Part shown: positions 53,684 through 63,665 of the stretch, piece by piece
Layout of the letters: each line of letters opens with the position of its first letter
How positions within the stretch are numbered: position 1 is the stretch's first letter
Assembly: GCF_003990445.1 (NCBI RefSeq)
Contig: NZ_REEZ01000016.1
Coordinates: 39,498 to 103,497 of the forward strand
DNA length: 64,000 nucleotides
From: Pararhodobacter zhoushanensis
GTDB taxonomy: Bacteria > Pseudomonadota > Alphaproteobacteria > Rhodobacterales > Rhodobacteraceae
Direction: 5' to 3'
Program-made: the position numbers and the translations under genes
The notes under the pieces: generated by a model
What the model saw: the letters and a program-made list of their open reading frames with translations, nothing else
The model's database searches: none
Told to the model about the DNA's origin: nothing

Positions 53684-54794
53684 GGTTTTTGCCAACCGGG
53701 TGCGGCTCTACGCCCGCCGCCGCCGCGCCGAGGCGGCGCGCGCGCGCGCGATGGCGAGCGGTTTCCCCAAAGGGGCGAAGGAGCGGCTGCTGTTGGTCAG
53801 CCAGCCCGAGCGCATCCCGCAAAGCCAGATCTACCCGTTTCACCACTACGCCGCCGATCTTGAGCGCCTCTACGGCGCGTCAGTGCGCGAGGCCGATACC
53901 TGGGCCGTGCTGCGCGGCGAGGTGCCGCGGGCAACCGGAGCGAGTGTCGTGGCCTTTCAGACACCCTTCGACATTGCCGATGCCGACCTGATCCGGCTGG
54001 TCGAGACCCTGCGCGCCCAGAACCCCGGCGCGCGGACGGTCTGTCTGGACTGGTTCGCGCCCACTGACCTGCGCAACGCCGCGCGCATGGACCCGCTGGT
54101 GGACCTGTACGTCAAGAAACACCTGCTGCGCGACCGATCGCTCTATGGCCAGCCGACGCGCGGTGATACCAACCTGACCGACTATTTCAACCGACGCTAT
54201 GGCATCAACGAAGCCGAGCAACGCTATGAAATCCCGCCGGGTTTTCTGGACAAGCTGGTGCTCGGCCCCTCCTTCCTGACCGCCCCCGGCATCCTGCCCG
54301 CCCTCACCGGCCGCCGCCCGCGCGGGGCGCGGCCCATCGACCTGCACGGCCGTTTCGCGGTTGGCGGGACGCCGTGGTACGCGGGGATGCGCGGCGAGGC
54401 CGAGGCGGCGCTGGAACGGTTGGACGGGCTGAGCGTGCTCAAGGGCGAGGGTGTGCCGCTGCCGCGTTTCATGGTCGAGATGAGCCGCTCGAAACTGGGA
54501 TTCTCGCCCTTCGGCTATGGCGAGGTGTGCTGGCGCGATTACGAATCGATCATGGCCGGGGCGGTGCTGCTCAAACCCGACATGCGCCATATCGAGACCG
54601 CGCCGGATATTTTCGAGCCTTGGGAAACCTATGTCCCCGTTGCCTGGGATCTGTCGGATTTCGAGGCGGTTACCCGCCGCGTCTGCGCCGATGACGCGCT
54701 GCGCGAGCGGATCGCGGCCAAGGCGTTCGACCGGCTGCATGACTGGCTGCTGTCAGACGCCTTTGCCCGGACCATGGCGCCGCTGTTCGGCTGA
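53664..54794 (+). CDS. Hypothetical protein paired with the AsnB-like gene
   Basis: A 376-residue soluble protein; after a basic N-terminal helix it has alternating strands and helices (ERLLLVSQPERI, VVAFQTPFDIADADLIRLVE, RTVCLDWFAPTDLRN) and FSPFGYGEVCWRDYESIMAG followed by AVLLKPDMRHIET, a pattern close to glycosyltransferase C-terminal donor-site regions. I suspect a GT-B-like transferase but cannot name a family. It overlaps the AsnB-like gene, so the two products probably act on one surface molecule. Confidence 0.6.
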   Translation: MSIPTPEVFANRVRLYARRRRAEAARARAMASGFPKGAKERLLLVSQPERIPQSQIYPFHHYAADLERLYGASVREADTWAVLRGEVPRATGASVVAFQTPFDIADADLIRLVETLRAQNPGARTVCLDWFAPTDLRNAARMDPLVDLYVKKHLLRDRSLYGQPTRGDTNLTDYFNRRYGINEAEQRYEIPPGFLDKLVLGPSFLTAPGILPALTGRRPRGARPIDLHGRFAVGGTPWYAGMRGEAEAALERLDGLSVLKGEGVPLPRFMVEMSRSKLGFSPFGYGEVCWRDYESIMAGAVLLKPDMRHIETAPDIFEPWETYVPVAWDLSDFEAVTRRVCADDALRERIAAKAFDRLHDWLLSDAFARTMAPLFG

Positions 54795-54809
54795 CGGGCC
54801 CCGGCGCTC

Positions 54810-54889
54810 GGGGGCATCGAGCCCCCTCGCGCCGCTCAAAGCCCGCAGGCGGGCTTTGAGAAGGTGAGTATTTAGGACAAGATGATGGG
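54810..54889. repeat. Intergenic family element, copy B, with strong hairpin
   Basis: GGGGGC-ATCGA-GCCCCC hairpin (54810-54826), then a perfect 12-bp stem CTCAAAGCCCGC / GCGGGCTTTGAG with two-base loop (54835-54860), then GAGTATTT (54866-54875 region) and GACAAGATGATGGG (54876-54889). It separates two convergent genes and can stop transcription from both sides. Confidence 0.75.
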
Positions 54890-54892
54890 CGA

Positions 54893-56383
54893 TCAGTAGT
54901 CGTTGGCGCCTTCTTGCCAGCTTTGGACAAGGTTGCCGAAGCGGGTGAACTGGCCGTCGAAGCTGAGGTTCACGGTGCCGATGGGGCCGTGGCGCTGCTT
55001 GCCGATGATCACCTCGGCGCGGCCGTGCAGGCGTTCCATGCGCTCCTGCCATTTGGCCATTTCGTCGAGCTTGTCGTCCGAGGGTTTCTCGCGCTCGGCG
55101 TAATATTCTTCGCGGAACACGAACATCACCGAATCCGCGTCCTGCTCGATCGAGCCGGATTCGCGCAGATCCGAGAGCTGCGGGCGTTTGTCTTCGCGGC
55201 TTTCGACCGCGCGGCTGAGCTGTGAGAGGGCGATGACCGGGATCATCAGTTCCTTGGCGATGGCCTTGAGGCCCTGGGTGATCTCGGACACTTCCTGCAC
55301 GCGGCTTTCCTTGGACGAGCCGCGCAGCAGTTGCAGGTAGTCGATGACCAGCACATCCAGCCCATGCGTGCGTTTCAGGCGGCGGGCGCGGGCGGCGACC
55401 TGGCTGATCGGCAGGGCGGGGGTATCGTCGATGTAGAGCGGGCAGTTTTCCAGCGTCTTGGCCGCTTCGATGAAGCGGCGCAATTCGTCCTGGCTGAGCG
55501 TACCACGGCGGATTTGCTCCGAGGGTACTTCGGCGGCCTCGGACAGGATACGCGTGGCGAGCTGGTCGGCGGACATCTCGAGGCTGAAGAAGCCGACCGC
55601 ACCGCCGTTGATCGCGCCTTCGGTGCCGTCCGGCCGGATCCCGCGTTTGTAGACCTTGGCGATGTTATAGGCGATGTTGGTGGCGAGCGAGGTTTTGCCC
55701 ATCGACGGGCGACCGGCGAGGATCAGCAAGTCCGAAGGGTGCAGCCCGCCGAGCTTCTTGTCGAGATCGTCAAGCCCGGTCGAAATCCCCGACAGCCCGC
55801 CATCGCGCTGATAGGCGGCGTTGGCGACGTTGACGGCTTCGGTCGCGGCGCGCAGGAAGCTTTGGAAGCCGCGCTCGGCCACACCCTGTTCGCCCATCTT
55901 GTAGAGCGCCTGCTCGGCCTCGATGATCTGCTCTTTCGGCTCGCTGGAAATATCCACCGTTGCCGCCTTGGCGGCGATGTCGCGGCCCAGCTGGATCAGA
56001 TCGCGGCGCACGGCCAGATCGTAGATCATCTGCGCATAGTCGCGCGCGGCATAGGAGGCGATGGCGGCCCCGGCGATGCGCGCGAGGTACGCCGCGCCGC
56101 CCAACTCTTTCAGCCCGGCGTCGTCATCCATGAAGGCCTTGATCGTCACCGGCGAAGCCAGCGCGTTCTTCTGGATCCGCGCGGCGGTGATCTCGAAGAT
56201 GCGCTTGTGCACCGGCTCGAAGAAATGCTCGGCCTTTACGATGGAAGACACGCGGTCGAAGATCTCGTTGTTGGTCAGGATCGCGCCGATGAGCTGCTGC
56301 TCGGCCTCGACGTTATGGGGCAGGACATCGAGCGGTTCGGCCGCGGGGGCAGCGTTGGGACGAATCGCGGTGATCTCGGTCAT
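54893..56383 (-). CDS. dnaB: Replicative DNA helicase DnaB
   Basis: A 496-residue hexameric helicase. N-terminal domain 20-130 (LPHNVEAEQQLIGAILTN), linker, then RecA-like ATPase with Walker A GRPSMGKT (224-231), Walker B in LDVLVIDYLQLL and the sensor loop QLSRAVESREDKRPQLSDLR (in part) with ESGSIEQDADSVMFVFR. Chromosomal copy; the phage initiator upstream in the window would need to recruit such a helicase. Confidence 0.97.
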   Translation of the reverse strand: MTEITAIRPNAAPAAEPLDVLPHNVEAEQQLIGAILTNNEIFDRVSSIVKAEHFFEPVHKRIFEITAARIQKNALASPVTIKAFMDDDAGLKELGGAAYLARIAGAAIASYAARDYAQMIYDLAVRRDLIQLGRDIAAKAATVDISSEPKEQIIEAEQALYKMGEQGVAERGFQSFLRAATEAVNVANAAYQRDGGLSGISTGLDDLDKKLGGLHPSDLLILAGRPSMGKTSLATNIAYNIAKVYKRGIRPDGTEGAINGGAVGFFSLEMSADQLATRILSEAAEVPSEQIRRGTLSQDELRRFIEAAKTLENCPLYIDDTPALPISQVAARARRLKRTHGLDVLVIDYLQLLRGSSKESRVQEVSEITQGLKAIAKELMIPVIALSQLSRAVESREDKRPQLSDLRESGSIEQDADSVMFVFREEYYAEREKPSDDKLDEMAKWQERMERLHGRAEVIIGKQRHGPIGTVNLSFDGQFTRFGNLVQSWQEGANDY

Positions 56384-56433
56384 CTGGACATCCGGGCATG
56401 AGGGGGGCTTCGGGGGGCGTGTCCCGTTATGCC

Positions 56434-56464
56434 AAACCCCGGCGCGTGGGGCAACGCGCCGGGG
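56434..56464 (-). terminator. Terminator after pyrE
   Basis: Perfect 11-bp stem CCCCGGCGCGT / ACGCGCCGGGG with a six-base loop (56437-56464), followed on the minus strand by TTTGG. The U-tract is short but the stem is very strong. Confidence 0.65.
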
Positions 56465-56536
56465 TGAAATCTCTGGGGGCAGAGCTGTGGATAAGCCGCA
56501 AGCCGCTGGCAGCGCTGCGAAAGAAACTGGACCTGC

Positions 56537-57211
56537 TCAGTGGCTGGGCGGTGTCCAGTCGCGCGGGGCCTTGAGGAAGACTTCCACCGAATCCAGCGTC
56601 TCGGTGTCGAAATCCCCGCCGCGACGGGCTTCGGCCAGAACGTCCCACCAGGTGCACAGGTAATGCAGGGCGACGCCGTGTTCGGCCAGACGCGGTTCGG
56701 TCTCGGGGAAGATGTCGTAATAGAAGATCACCGCCGTATGGCCGCAGCTGGCTCCGGTTTCCCGGATCGCGTCGACGAAAGAGAGTTTCGAGCCGCCGTC
56801 GGTGGTCAGATCCTCGACCAGCAGCACGCGCTGGCCTTCGGACATCAGCCCTTCGATGCGGGCATTGCGGCCGTAGCCTTTGGGCTTCTTGCGCACATAG
56901 GTCATCGGCAGCGCCATGCGCTCGGCCACCAGCGCGGCAAAGGGGATGCCCGCCGTCTCGCCACCGGCGATGTTGTCGAAGGCTTCGAACCCGGCGTCGC
57001 CCATCACCTTGGCGACCAGAAAATCCATCAGCGTCGAGCGGATGCGCGGAAAGCTGATCAGCTTGCGGCAGTCGATATAGGTGGGGGCCTTGTTGCCGCT
57101 GGCATGGGTGAAGGGCTCGCGCGCGTTGAAGTGCACGGCCTGAATATCCAGCAGCATGCGAGCGGTGAGGCGGGCCATGACGGCTGGATCAATGTGCGTG
57201 GCGGGGATCAT
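56537..57211 (-). CDS. pyrE: Orotate phosphoribosyltransferase
   Basis: A 224-residue pyrimidine biosynthesis enzyme. PRPP loop [14 protein letters not shown] (129-142), orotate/PRPP flexible loop [16 protein letters not shown], and N-terminal [18 protein letters not shown]. Own terminator separates it from dnaB. Confidence 0.95.
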   Translation of the reverse strand: MIPATHIDPAVMARLTARMLLDIQAVHFNAREPFTHASGNKAPTYIDCRKLISFPRIRSTLMDFLVAKVMGDAGFEAFDNIAGGETAGIPFAALVAERMALPMTYVRKKPKGYGRNARIEGLMSEGQRVLLVEDLTTDGGSKLSFVDAIRETGASCGHTAVIFYYDIFPETEPRLAEHGVALHYLCTWWDVLAEARRGGDFDTETLDSVEVFLKAPRDWTPPSH

Positions 57212-57323
57212 CTGGGCACTCCTGCGGCAATCGGGGGCAAAGCGGGGATCTGCCGCGTCCTAGCCGCTAATCCTTTCGCTGACAACGGGCCGGGCTGCTA
57301 TCAGGGCGCACAGGAGGCCCCCT

Positions 57324-58127
57324 ATGTACCGAATCGTTCCCACCGCCGTTTTCGCTGCCCTTGTCGGGGCGGCGCTGCCGGCTCAGGCCCAGACCCTGGA
57401 CGGCCACTGGATGGCTGTCGGCGATATGCTGGGCCTCGCGCCCGGCAATATCGAGGCGCTGACCATTGAGGATGGCCACGCCGCCTCGGTGCTGTGGCGC
57501 GCGCCGACGGAAGCCTGCGCAACCGCCCCGGCGGCCGAGGGCTGCGCCATGCCGGTGCCCAGTGCCTCGGGTGCGATCAGCGTCGATGCGGTGACGTTCG
57601 GGATCACGGCGGACGAGGCTGATGCCTCACCGTTCCCCGATGTGGCGACATGGCCGTTTCTGGCGCTGCCGGGCGGGGCGTGGTCGATCATCAGTCAGGA
57701 CCGGCGGTTGATGTCGATGCGCGAGGCCAGCGTGAACGGCAACTCGGTGCCGCTGATGCGCATCTGGCTGCAGGTCGCGCCTGAGGTGCCCGAGCAGCTT
57801 TATGACTACCTGACCGTTGGTGGCCGTGACATCGCGCGCAGCATCTGCGGGGTGACGACGCTGCATGCCGATGCGGCGCTGTGGCAGGGCTTCACCGCGC
57901 ATCTGGCCAGCCTGTCCGCGCCGATGCACGACATGCGGCTGGGCACGCCTCAGGCGGACCCAAGCCGCTATGGCCCGCAAGCCGCGCAGTCGCTGCACCA
58001 GACGGCGGCGTGGATTCAGGGCGATCTGCCCGAGGGCAGCGTGATGGTCGCCGATATCCTCTACCCGGTGCCCGCCGCGACCGCCGCCGCCATCGCCGAT
58101 TGCACGACGCGGTTGTTCGGCGGCTGA
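57324..58127 (+). CDS. Exported hypothetical protein
   Basis: A 267-residue protein with signal peptide (IVPTAVFAALVGAALPAQAQ). GGAGG lies upstream of the ATG. It has paired cysteines (ACATAPAAEGCA; SICGVTT and IADCTTR) that may form disulfides. No family recognised. Confidence 0.72.
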   Translation: MYRIVPTAVFAALVGAALPAQAQTLDGHWMAVGDMLGLAPGNIEALTIEDGHAASVLWRAPTEACATAPAAEGCAMPVPSASGAISVDAVTFGITADEADASPFPDVATWPFLALPGGAWSIISQDRRLMSMREASVNGNSVPLMRIWLQVAPEVPEQLYDYLTVGGRDIARSICGVTTLHADAALWQGFTAHLASLSAPMHDMRLGTPQADPSRYGPQAAQSLHQTAAWIQGDLPEGSVMVADILYPVPAATAAAIADCTTRLFGG

Positions 58128-58220
58128 GGAACCCGGCGGCAGGACTATGCGTTCCACTGGGTGGAAGACTTGACGCCCCGCACCCGAGGGCGCAGCGTTG
58201 CGTCAACAAAGGAGCCCGCC

Positions 58221-58421
58221 ATGGCAAACACCTTCACCCTGTCCGTTCCCGATATGAGCTGCGGCCATTGCCGCGCGTCGATCGACAAGGCGCTCGCGCC
58301 GCTGGCGGCCAAGCCCGACTTCGACATGGAGCACCGCCGCGTTACCGTCAGCGGTGATGCGCCGGAACCGGCTGTGATCGCCGCGCTCGATGCGATCGGC
58401 TTCCCGGCAGAGCGCGTCTAG
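58221..58421 (+). CDS. Copper chaperone-like heavy-metal-associated protein
   Basis: A 66-residue HMA domain (MANTFTLSVPDMSCGHCRAS) with the CxxC pair C14/C17 for Cu(I) binding. The ATG has GGAG upstream. Usually delivers copper to a P-type ATPase; none is next to it. Confidence 0.88.
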   Translation: MANTFTLSVPDMSCGHCRASIDKALAPLAAKPDFDMEHRRVTVSGDAPEPAVIAALDAIGFPAERV

Positions 58422-58425
58422 GCCG

Positions 58426-59652
58426 TTGTTTCGCCTCGTCCTCTGGCTGCGCAGGCTTGGTCGTGCGCTCTGGCTCCGCGTCGCCGCCTTTGCGGTGCTC
58501 GCCCTGCTCGCCGTGGTGGCGGCGCATCTGGCTGCACCCCTCGTGCCCGAGTGGCTGGACGAACGCATCGACGCGAAGGCGGTGCTGCCGGTGCTCGAGA
58601 TCCTCGCCTCGTCCATGCTGGCGGTGTCGACGTTCTCGCTGGGCATCATGGTGCAATCGCACCGCTCGGCGCAGCAGACTACCACGCCGCGTGTCCTGAC
58701 GCTGATGATCTCGGACCCGTTGACCCAGACGGTGTTGGGGATCTTCATCGGGGCTTTTGTCTATGCGCTGACCGCGCTCATCCTGTTTCAGGCGGGCTTT
58801 GACAGCGGTGCGCCCCTCGTGTTGGGCGTTACGCTGGCCGTTACCGGGGCCGTCGTCTTCGCGCTGATCCGCTGGATTGCCTATCTGACCACGATGGGCA
58901 CCACCGGCGACGCGCTGGGCCGGGCCGAGGAGCAGGCGCGCAAGGCGCTGAAATCGCACCGCCGCCAGCCCGCGCTGGGGGCGACGCCGATGGGCGCCGA
59001 TATCGTCACGCCCGATGTGGTCAAGACACTGACTGCCCGGCGCTCGGGCATCTTGCAGGTGATCGACGTCAAGGGGCTGGCCGAATGCGCGGATGGCCCG
59101 GTCTGGGTGCTGCGCCGTCCCGGTCAGGCGGTGCTGCGCGGCGCGCCGGTGTTGCAGATCACCGGTGACGGCGACCCCGAGGCGCTGCTGTCGTGCCTGG
59201 TGATCGGCGATGACCGCACGTTCGAGCAAGACCCGGCTTATACGCTGACCGTGCTCAGCGAGATCGCCTCGCGCGCACTGTCGCCGGCGGTTAACGATCC
59301 GGGCACGGCGATTGCGGTGATCACCCGGCTTGAGCGGCTGTTGTGGGACTGGTCACAGGCAGACCCGCGCGAGGTGATCGATCACCCGCAGGTCTTTGTG
59401 CGCCCGTGGACAGCCGAGGAAATGGTCGAGGCCGCCTTCGCCCCCATCGCCCGCGACGGGGCCGGGATGCTTGAGGTGGCGACGCAGCTGCTGGATGCCT
59501 TGGGTGCGTTGGGCAAGGGGGGCGATGATGGTCTCGCCGCGGCGGCGCGCGCGATGGGCGAGCGCGCCCGCGCCCATGCCGAGGGCGGGCTGCGGCTGGA
59601 CGACGATACAAAGCGGCTACCGGGGAGCGGGGCGCGAACGGCGGTGCGTTGA
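58426..59652 (+). CDS. DUF2254 membrane protein
   Basis: A 408-residue protein with four N-terminal membrane helices (about 15-150; ALLAVVAAHLAAPLV, ILASSMLAVSTFSLGIMV, VLGIFIGAFVYALTALILF) and a soluble C-terminal part (TYTLTVLSEIASRALSPAVND, PGTAIAVITRLERLL). Typical DUF2254 architecture; function unknown. The start is probably the TTG four bases after the chaperone stop. The last codons (GTG CGT TGA) lie in a REP arm. Confidence 0.8.
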   Translation: MFRLVLWLRRLGRALWLRVAAFAVLALLAVVAAHLAAPLVPEWLDERIDAKAVLPVLEILASSMLAVSTFSLGIMVQSHRSAQQTTTPRVLTLMISDPLTQTVLGIFIGAFVYALTALILFQAGFDSGAPLVLGVTLAVTGAVVFALIRWIAYLTTMGTTGDALGRAEEQARKALKSHRRQPALGATPMGADIVTPDVVKTLTARRSGILQVIDVKGLAECADGPVWVLRRPGQAVLRGAPVLQITGDGDPEALLSCLVIGDDRTFEQDPAYTLTVLSEIASRALSPAVNDPGTAIAVITRLERLLWDWSQADPREVIDHPQVFVRPWTAEEMVEAAFAPIARDGAGMLEVATQLLDALGALGKGGDDGLAAAARAMGERARAHAEGGLRLDDDTKRLPGSGARTAVR

Positions 59653-59721
59653 AAACGCACCCTACCTCTGCACAACCGTTGGGCGCAGTTCCACCGCCGT
59701 AGGGTGCGTTTTCAACGCACC
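59643..59721. repeat. REP doublet (REPIN type 1)
   Basis: Perfect 23-bp inverted repeats at 59643-59665 and 59699-59721, separated by 33 nt. Each arm is itself a hairpin (GGTGCGTT-n-AACGCACC) next to a GTAG tag, the mark of REP sequences mobilised by TnpA-REP tyrosine transposases. The GTAG tags point inwards. Both flanking genes end inside the arms. Confidence 0.8.
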
Positions 59722-60437
59722 ATCATCCCACCGCCAACCGCCCCCAACAACAACGGCGCAAACTCGCGCAGCAGTTTCACCCGCATCGCCCGCGCGAAAT
59801 CGCCAAACCCCTGCGCCTCCAGCGCAAACGCCCCCGGACCTTGCAGGATATTGACCTCGTACCAGCCGACCAGCCCGTCCACCGCCCCGTCATAATCGAG
59901 CGGCATGTTCCCGGCCACGGCCAGCGCATTCACCGTCACCGCCTCCAACCGGACCGAGGCCGGGCCGTCATTGGACTCGCCATCCCCTGCCAGATCAATC
60001 GTTTGGGCATCGCAGACCGGCGCGCGGCTCAACAGCCGCTCACCCGCCGCCAGCGCCGCCCCGACCCCGGTGCGTCCGCCCCAGATGCTCAGGGGATCGC
60101 CCGTCGGGCGCGGAAAACCCTGTAGCCGGTCGGCGAATTCGGCCAGATCCGTCTCGCTCTCGATCAGCACCCAGTCGACCGCAATCGCCTGCTCGCGCCG
60201 CCCGGCCCAGACATAGGCGGCCAGCGCAACCGGCAGATCGCTCAGCGCCGCCTGCCGCACCTGCGGGTCGCGCAGGGCCTCGGCGGTGCCCTCCATCATC
60301 AGCCGGTATTCGCGCGCATCGACCGAGGCCGAGACATCAAACGCCAGCGCCAAAGCCAGCCGACACGCGGCCCCCGCCGGCCCAGCCGCGCCGATCAGCG
60401 CCGCGAGCAACAGGGCAGGGGCCGCGCGCCCGTTCAT
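59712..60437 (-). CDS. DUF1194 von Willebrand-type exported protein
   Basis: A 241-residue protein with signal peptide (ALLLAALIGAAGPAGAACRL). A VWA fold follows with the MIDAS motif DVSASVD, then TDLAEFADRLQGF and AQTIDLAGDGESNDGPA. DUF1194 proteins are typical of Rhodobacterales; function unknown. ATG 60437 starts the signal peptide. Its stop lies inside the REP arm (Val-Arg-stop). Confidence 0.87.
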   Translation of the reverse strand: MNGRAAPALLLAALIGAAGPAGAACRLALALAFDVSASVDAREYRLMMEGTAEALRDPQVRQAALSDLPVALAAYVWAGRREQAIAVDWVLIESETDLAEFADRLQGFPRPTGDPLSIWGGRTGVGAALAAGERLLSRAPVCDAQTIDLAGDGESNDGPASVRLEAVTVNALAVAGNMPLDYDGAVDGLVGWYEVNILQGPGAFALEAQGFGDFARAMRVKLLREFAPLLLGAVGGGMMVR

Positions 60438-60444
60438 TGCCCGG

Positions 60445-60873
60445 TCACCAGTGGCCGGTGTTCGGCATCGACGACCACGGCTCGGCGGGAACCTTCGCCT
60501 CGCCCTTTTGCAGCAGCTCGATCGAGATGTTGTCGGGGCTGCGCACAAAGGCCATGCGGCCATCCCGCGGCGGGCGGTTGATCAGCACGCCATTGTCCTG
60601 CAAATGCTGGCACATCGCGTAAATATCATCGACCTCATAGGCCAGATGGCCAAAATGCCGCCCGTCCGACGGCAGCCCGTCATCGCCGTCCCAGTTATAG
60701 GTCAGCTCGACCGGGCATTCCTCTTGCCCCTCGGGGGCCATGAAAATCAGGCTGAACCGCCCCTGTTCGCTGTCCATACGCCGCGTCTCTTTCAGCCCCA
60801 GCAGCGCATAGAACGCCATTGACGCCTCAAGATCCTTCACCCGGACCATGGTGTGCAGGTATTTCGTGCTCAT
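60445..60873 (-). CDS. gloA: Lactoylglutathione lyase (glyoxalase I)
   Basis: A 142-residue metalloenzyme converting the methylglyoxal-glutathione adduct. Metal ligands are visible as His in YLHTMVRV, Glu in VELTYNW, His in FGHLAYEVDD and Glu in ISIELLQ. Length and fold normal. Confidence 0.93.
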   Translation of the reverse strand: MSTKYLHTMVRVKDLEASMAFYALLGLKETRRMDSEQGRFSLIFMAPEGQEECPVELTYNWDGDDGLPSDGRHFGHLAYEVDDIYAMCQHLQDNGVLINRPPRDGRMAFVRSPDNISIELLQKGEAKVPAEPWSSMPNTGHW

Positions 60874-60933
60874 GCGTGTCTCCTTAACGCCGTGTGCCGG
60901 GAAGATAACGCGCCCGCGCGCAATGTCGCCCCC

Positions 60934-61800
60934 TCATTCGCCAGAAAGTTCCCGGTCCGCGGGCCGCACCGGGTCGCGGTGCAGCGCGTCGCGCATCACC
61001 AGCGTGACGGTGACAAAGCTCACATAGAGCAGCAAATACCACGACCCCAGCTTGCCCAGCGACACCAGATCCAAGCGGCCTTGCCCGGCATAGACCCAGG
61101 TCTGCGTCAGTGTGCCGACATTCTCGGCCAGCCACAGAAAGAACGCCGACAGGAACGCGGCGACCGGCAGCGGCATCCAATAGGCATGCGCGCCGGGGAA
61201 GAACCAGATCCGCGTGCGCCAGAACATCAGCACCGTCGCGGCGAACAGCACCACCCGGATATCCGGCCCGAAATGATGTGTGAAGAAATTCGCATAGATC
61301 GCCCCCGCCAGCACCACCGTCGCCCAGAACGGCGGGTAAGGCGCGAACTGCATGTGGAAGATGCGGATCACCCGCGCCATGAACGAGCCCACGCAGCCAT
61401 ACATGAACCCGCTGAAGAGCGGCACACCCGCGATCTCGAACACCCCCGCATCGGGGTAATCCCACGAGCCCTGCGCCAGCTTGAACACCTCCATCACCGT
61501 GCCCGTCACATGGAACAGCACGATGACGCGGGCCTCCTCCCACTCCTCCAGACGCAGCCACAGAAACAGCGCCTGCGTGCCCACCGCGAAGACGAAGAGT
61601 GCGTCATATCGGCTCACCACCCAGTCCGGCTGCCACACCGCCCGGCTCACGATCAGCGCCGCCAGAAACAGGATGCCGAACAGCGCCGCCCAGCCCTGCT
61701 TGAGCGCGAACATCACAAACGCTGCCGAATGCCGCCCCATCCGTGAGCGGACCCATGTCCCCAACCGGCGCTCCAGAAACGCCGTTCCCCGGTCTTGCAT
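60934..61800 (-). CDS. DUF817 membrane protein
   Basis: A 288-residue protein with about eight membrane helices and Trp-rich loops ([38 protein letters not shown]). The pattern is DUF817. ATG 61800 is preferred over the TTG one codon earlier. Function unknown. Confidence 0.85.
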   Translation of the reverse strand: MQDRGTAFLERRLGTWVRSRMGRHSAAFVMFALKQGWAALFGILFLAALIVSRAVWQPDWVVSRYDALFVFAVGTQALFLWLRLEEWEEARVIVLFHVTGTVMEVFKLAQGSWDYPDAGVFEIAGVPLFSGFMYGCVGSFMARVIRIFHMQFAPYPPFWATVVLAGAIYANFFTHHFGPDIRVVLFAATVLMFWRTRIWFFPGAHAYWMPLPVAAFLSAFFLWLAENVGTLTQTWVYAGQGRLDLVSLGKLGSWYLLLYVSFVTVTLVMRDALHRDPVRPADRELSGE

Positions 61801-61884
61801 CAATCAAGACCCTTCTTCTTGCGGTCCATGCCCGCTGTGATGCAAAATGTAGTCAAAACGAATCCCGTAAAAGAAAGATACCCC

Positions 61885-62790
61885 ATGCCGCTCAGCGACG
61901 AACAACTGGCCGAGATCACCGCATCGCGCGCAACGCCGCAACTCACATTGCGGTCAGTCGCCCCGGGGATGGAAAAGCACCTCTACACCGCCCAGCCCGT
62001 GCTGGACCACGGCTTCGTGCGCGCCATCGACTATATGGGCGACGATGCCGCCATCGTGCAGGCCGCCCGCGTCAGCTATGGCGCCGGCACCAAACACGTC
62101 TCCAACGACGAGGGGCTGATCCGCTACCTGATGCGCCACTGGCACTCGACCCCGTTCGAGATGTGCGAGATCAAGCTGCACGTCAAACTCCCGGTCTTCG
62201 TCGCCCGCCAGTGGATCCGCCACCGCACCGCCAACGTGAATGAATACTCGGCGCGCTATTCGATCCTCGACCGCGAGTTCTATATCCCCGAGCCCGCCCA
62301 ACTCGCCGCGCAATCCACCGTCAACAATCAGGGCAGGGGGGCCGTGCTGGAAGGGGCCGAGGCCGCCCGCGTGCTGGCGCTGCTCAAATCCGACGCCTCG
62401 CAGATGTACGACCATTACGAGGATATGCTGTCCCAGGACGGCCAGCAGGGTCTGGCCCGCGAATTGGCCCGCATGAACCTGCCGATGAACATCTATACGC
62501 AATGGTATTGGAAGACCGATCTGCACAACCTCTTCCACTTCCTCCGCCTGCGCGCCGACCCCCACGCCCAATACGAAATCCGCGTCTACGCCGAGGCGAT
62601 TGCGGCGATGGTCGCGGATTGGGTGCCCTTAGCGTTCGGGGCCTTCGAGGATTACCGGATGGGCGGCGTGAACCTGTCGGGCAAGGCCGTTGACGCATTG
62701 AAGCGGATGCTGAAGGGTGAGGAAGTGACGCGCGAGAGCACGGGGATGAGTATCGGGGAGTGGCGGGAGTTTAAGGGGGTTTGGGAGTGA
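61885..62790 (+). CDS. thyX: FAD-dependent thymidylate synthase ThyX
   Basis: A 301-residue flavoenzyme making dTMP from dUMP. The ThyX motif is [15 protein letters not shown] (112-126). FTP-like dUMP-binding and the [17 protein letters not shown] segment are present. AAGAAAG ribosome site. No ThyA in the window. Its stop overlaps the next GTG. Confidence 0.96.
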   Translation: MPLSDEQLAEITASRATPQLTLRSVAPGMEKHLYTAQPVLDHGFVRAIDYMGDDAAIVQAARVSYGAGTKHVSNDEGLIRYLMRHWHSTPFEMCEIKLHVKLPVFVARQWIRHRTANVNEYSARYSILDREFYIPEPAQLAAQSTVNNQGRGAVLEGAEAARVLALLKSDASQMYDHYEDMLSQDGQQGLARELARMNLPMNIYTQWYWKTDLHNLFHFLRLRADPHAQYEIRVYAEAIAAMVADWVPLAFGAFEDYRMGGVNLSGKAVDALKRMLKGEEVTRESTGMSIGEWREFKGVWE

Positions 62791-63665
62791 GTGGTGAAAA
62801 ACGCTCTCGGTTACATCACTATGTGCCTAAAGCACTTCAGCGCCAGTTTTGTTCCGACGGCGAGAAGATTTGGTATTCTAGTCGATTGACGGCGAATGCG
62901 TTCGGTGCTCCTGAATGCAGAAATATAAATTCCACATTCAGAGTGAGGGATTTGTATACTGTTCTCGATGATAGTATTTTGTCAGATCGTGTTGAGCGTG
63001 ATTTTTACGGAGCGCTTGACGATTATTTTGGTAAATTGTTGCCCGAAGTAAATCAGTGCTTCGAAAAGGGAGGTATTCCAATCTTTCAGGATACCCAGCT
63101 GCGCAAGCTGCGAAGTGCCGTTTTCGAGATGTTAAAAAGAACCCCTGAAGGGAAGTTCAATTTTGGTGAAGATGAAGCCCTTGGGCGGGAAGCAGTTAAG
63201 GAATGCCTGGCGCGTGCAGAAAAGATTGATGATTTGAATAATTCTTCACGCTACAGAGCGATCCTTCAAGATGATAAGAAGCTGAAAGCTTGGGGTAGAG
63301 ATATTCGAGTTCGGGGCACAATAACAAAGATGGATCGGGTTCTCGAAAAGCTTGAAGAATACTCGGTTCGCTGGATCGAAATAGATGGAAAATGTTCCTT
63401 TGTATTGCCCGGCTCTATAGTCTTGAGGGTGGGGAACGGTGGGCCAAATGGTCTCATTAATCCTAAGATGGAAATGTGGATGCCGATAGGCCCGAAGCGC
63501 TGTATGGTTCTTTTGCGAGATGTGGATTCACGAATACCATTGATAGTGTTTGAGACTGCCAAAAGGGTCAGAAATTTCAATGAATTTGCAGTCAGGCAAT
63601 CGCAGAGCGTGGCATCTCATAGCGAAAAATTGCTTAAGTCGGTGACTAATTTTTGTAAGCCGTAG
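62787..63665 (+). CDS. DUF4238 protein, AT-rich, likely acquired
   Basis: A 292-residue soluble protein starting at a GTG that overlaps the thyX stop (GTGA); the TTG six bases earlier is an alternative. The N-terminal [13 protein letters not shown] motif defines DUF4238. The gene is much richer in A/T than its neighbours, with A/T-ending codons, so it was likely gained recently. DUF4238 function is unknown; members are scattered in accessory regions and some may be nucleases or defence proteins. It is followed by REP sequences. Confidence 0.82.
   Translation: MSGEKRSRLHHYVPKALQRQFCSDGEKIWYSSRLTANAFGAPECRNINSTFRVRDLYTVLDDSILSDRVERDFYGALDDYFGKLLPEVNQCFEKGGIPIFQDTQLRKLRSAVFEMLKRTPEGKFNFGEDEALGREAVKECLARAEKIDDLNNSSRYRAILQDDKKLKAWGRDIRVRGTITKMDRVLEKLEEYSVRWIEIDGKCSFVLPGSIVLRVGNGGPNGLINPKMEMWMPIGPKRCMVLLRDVDSRIPLIVFETAKRVRNFNEFAVRQSQSVASHSEKLLKSVTNFCKP

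Noticed and set aside
51992-53695. 567-codon minus-strand frame over the AsnB-like gene
   Set aside because: Antisense shadow; the plus strand has recognisable PP-loop and synthetase motifs.
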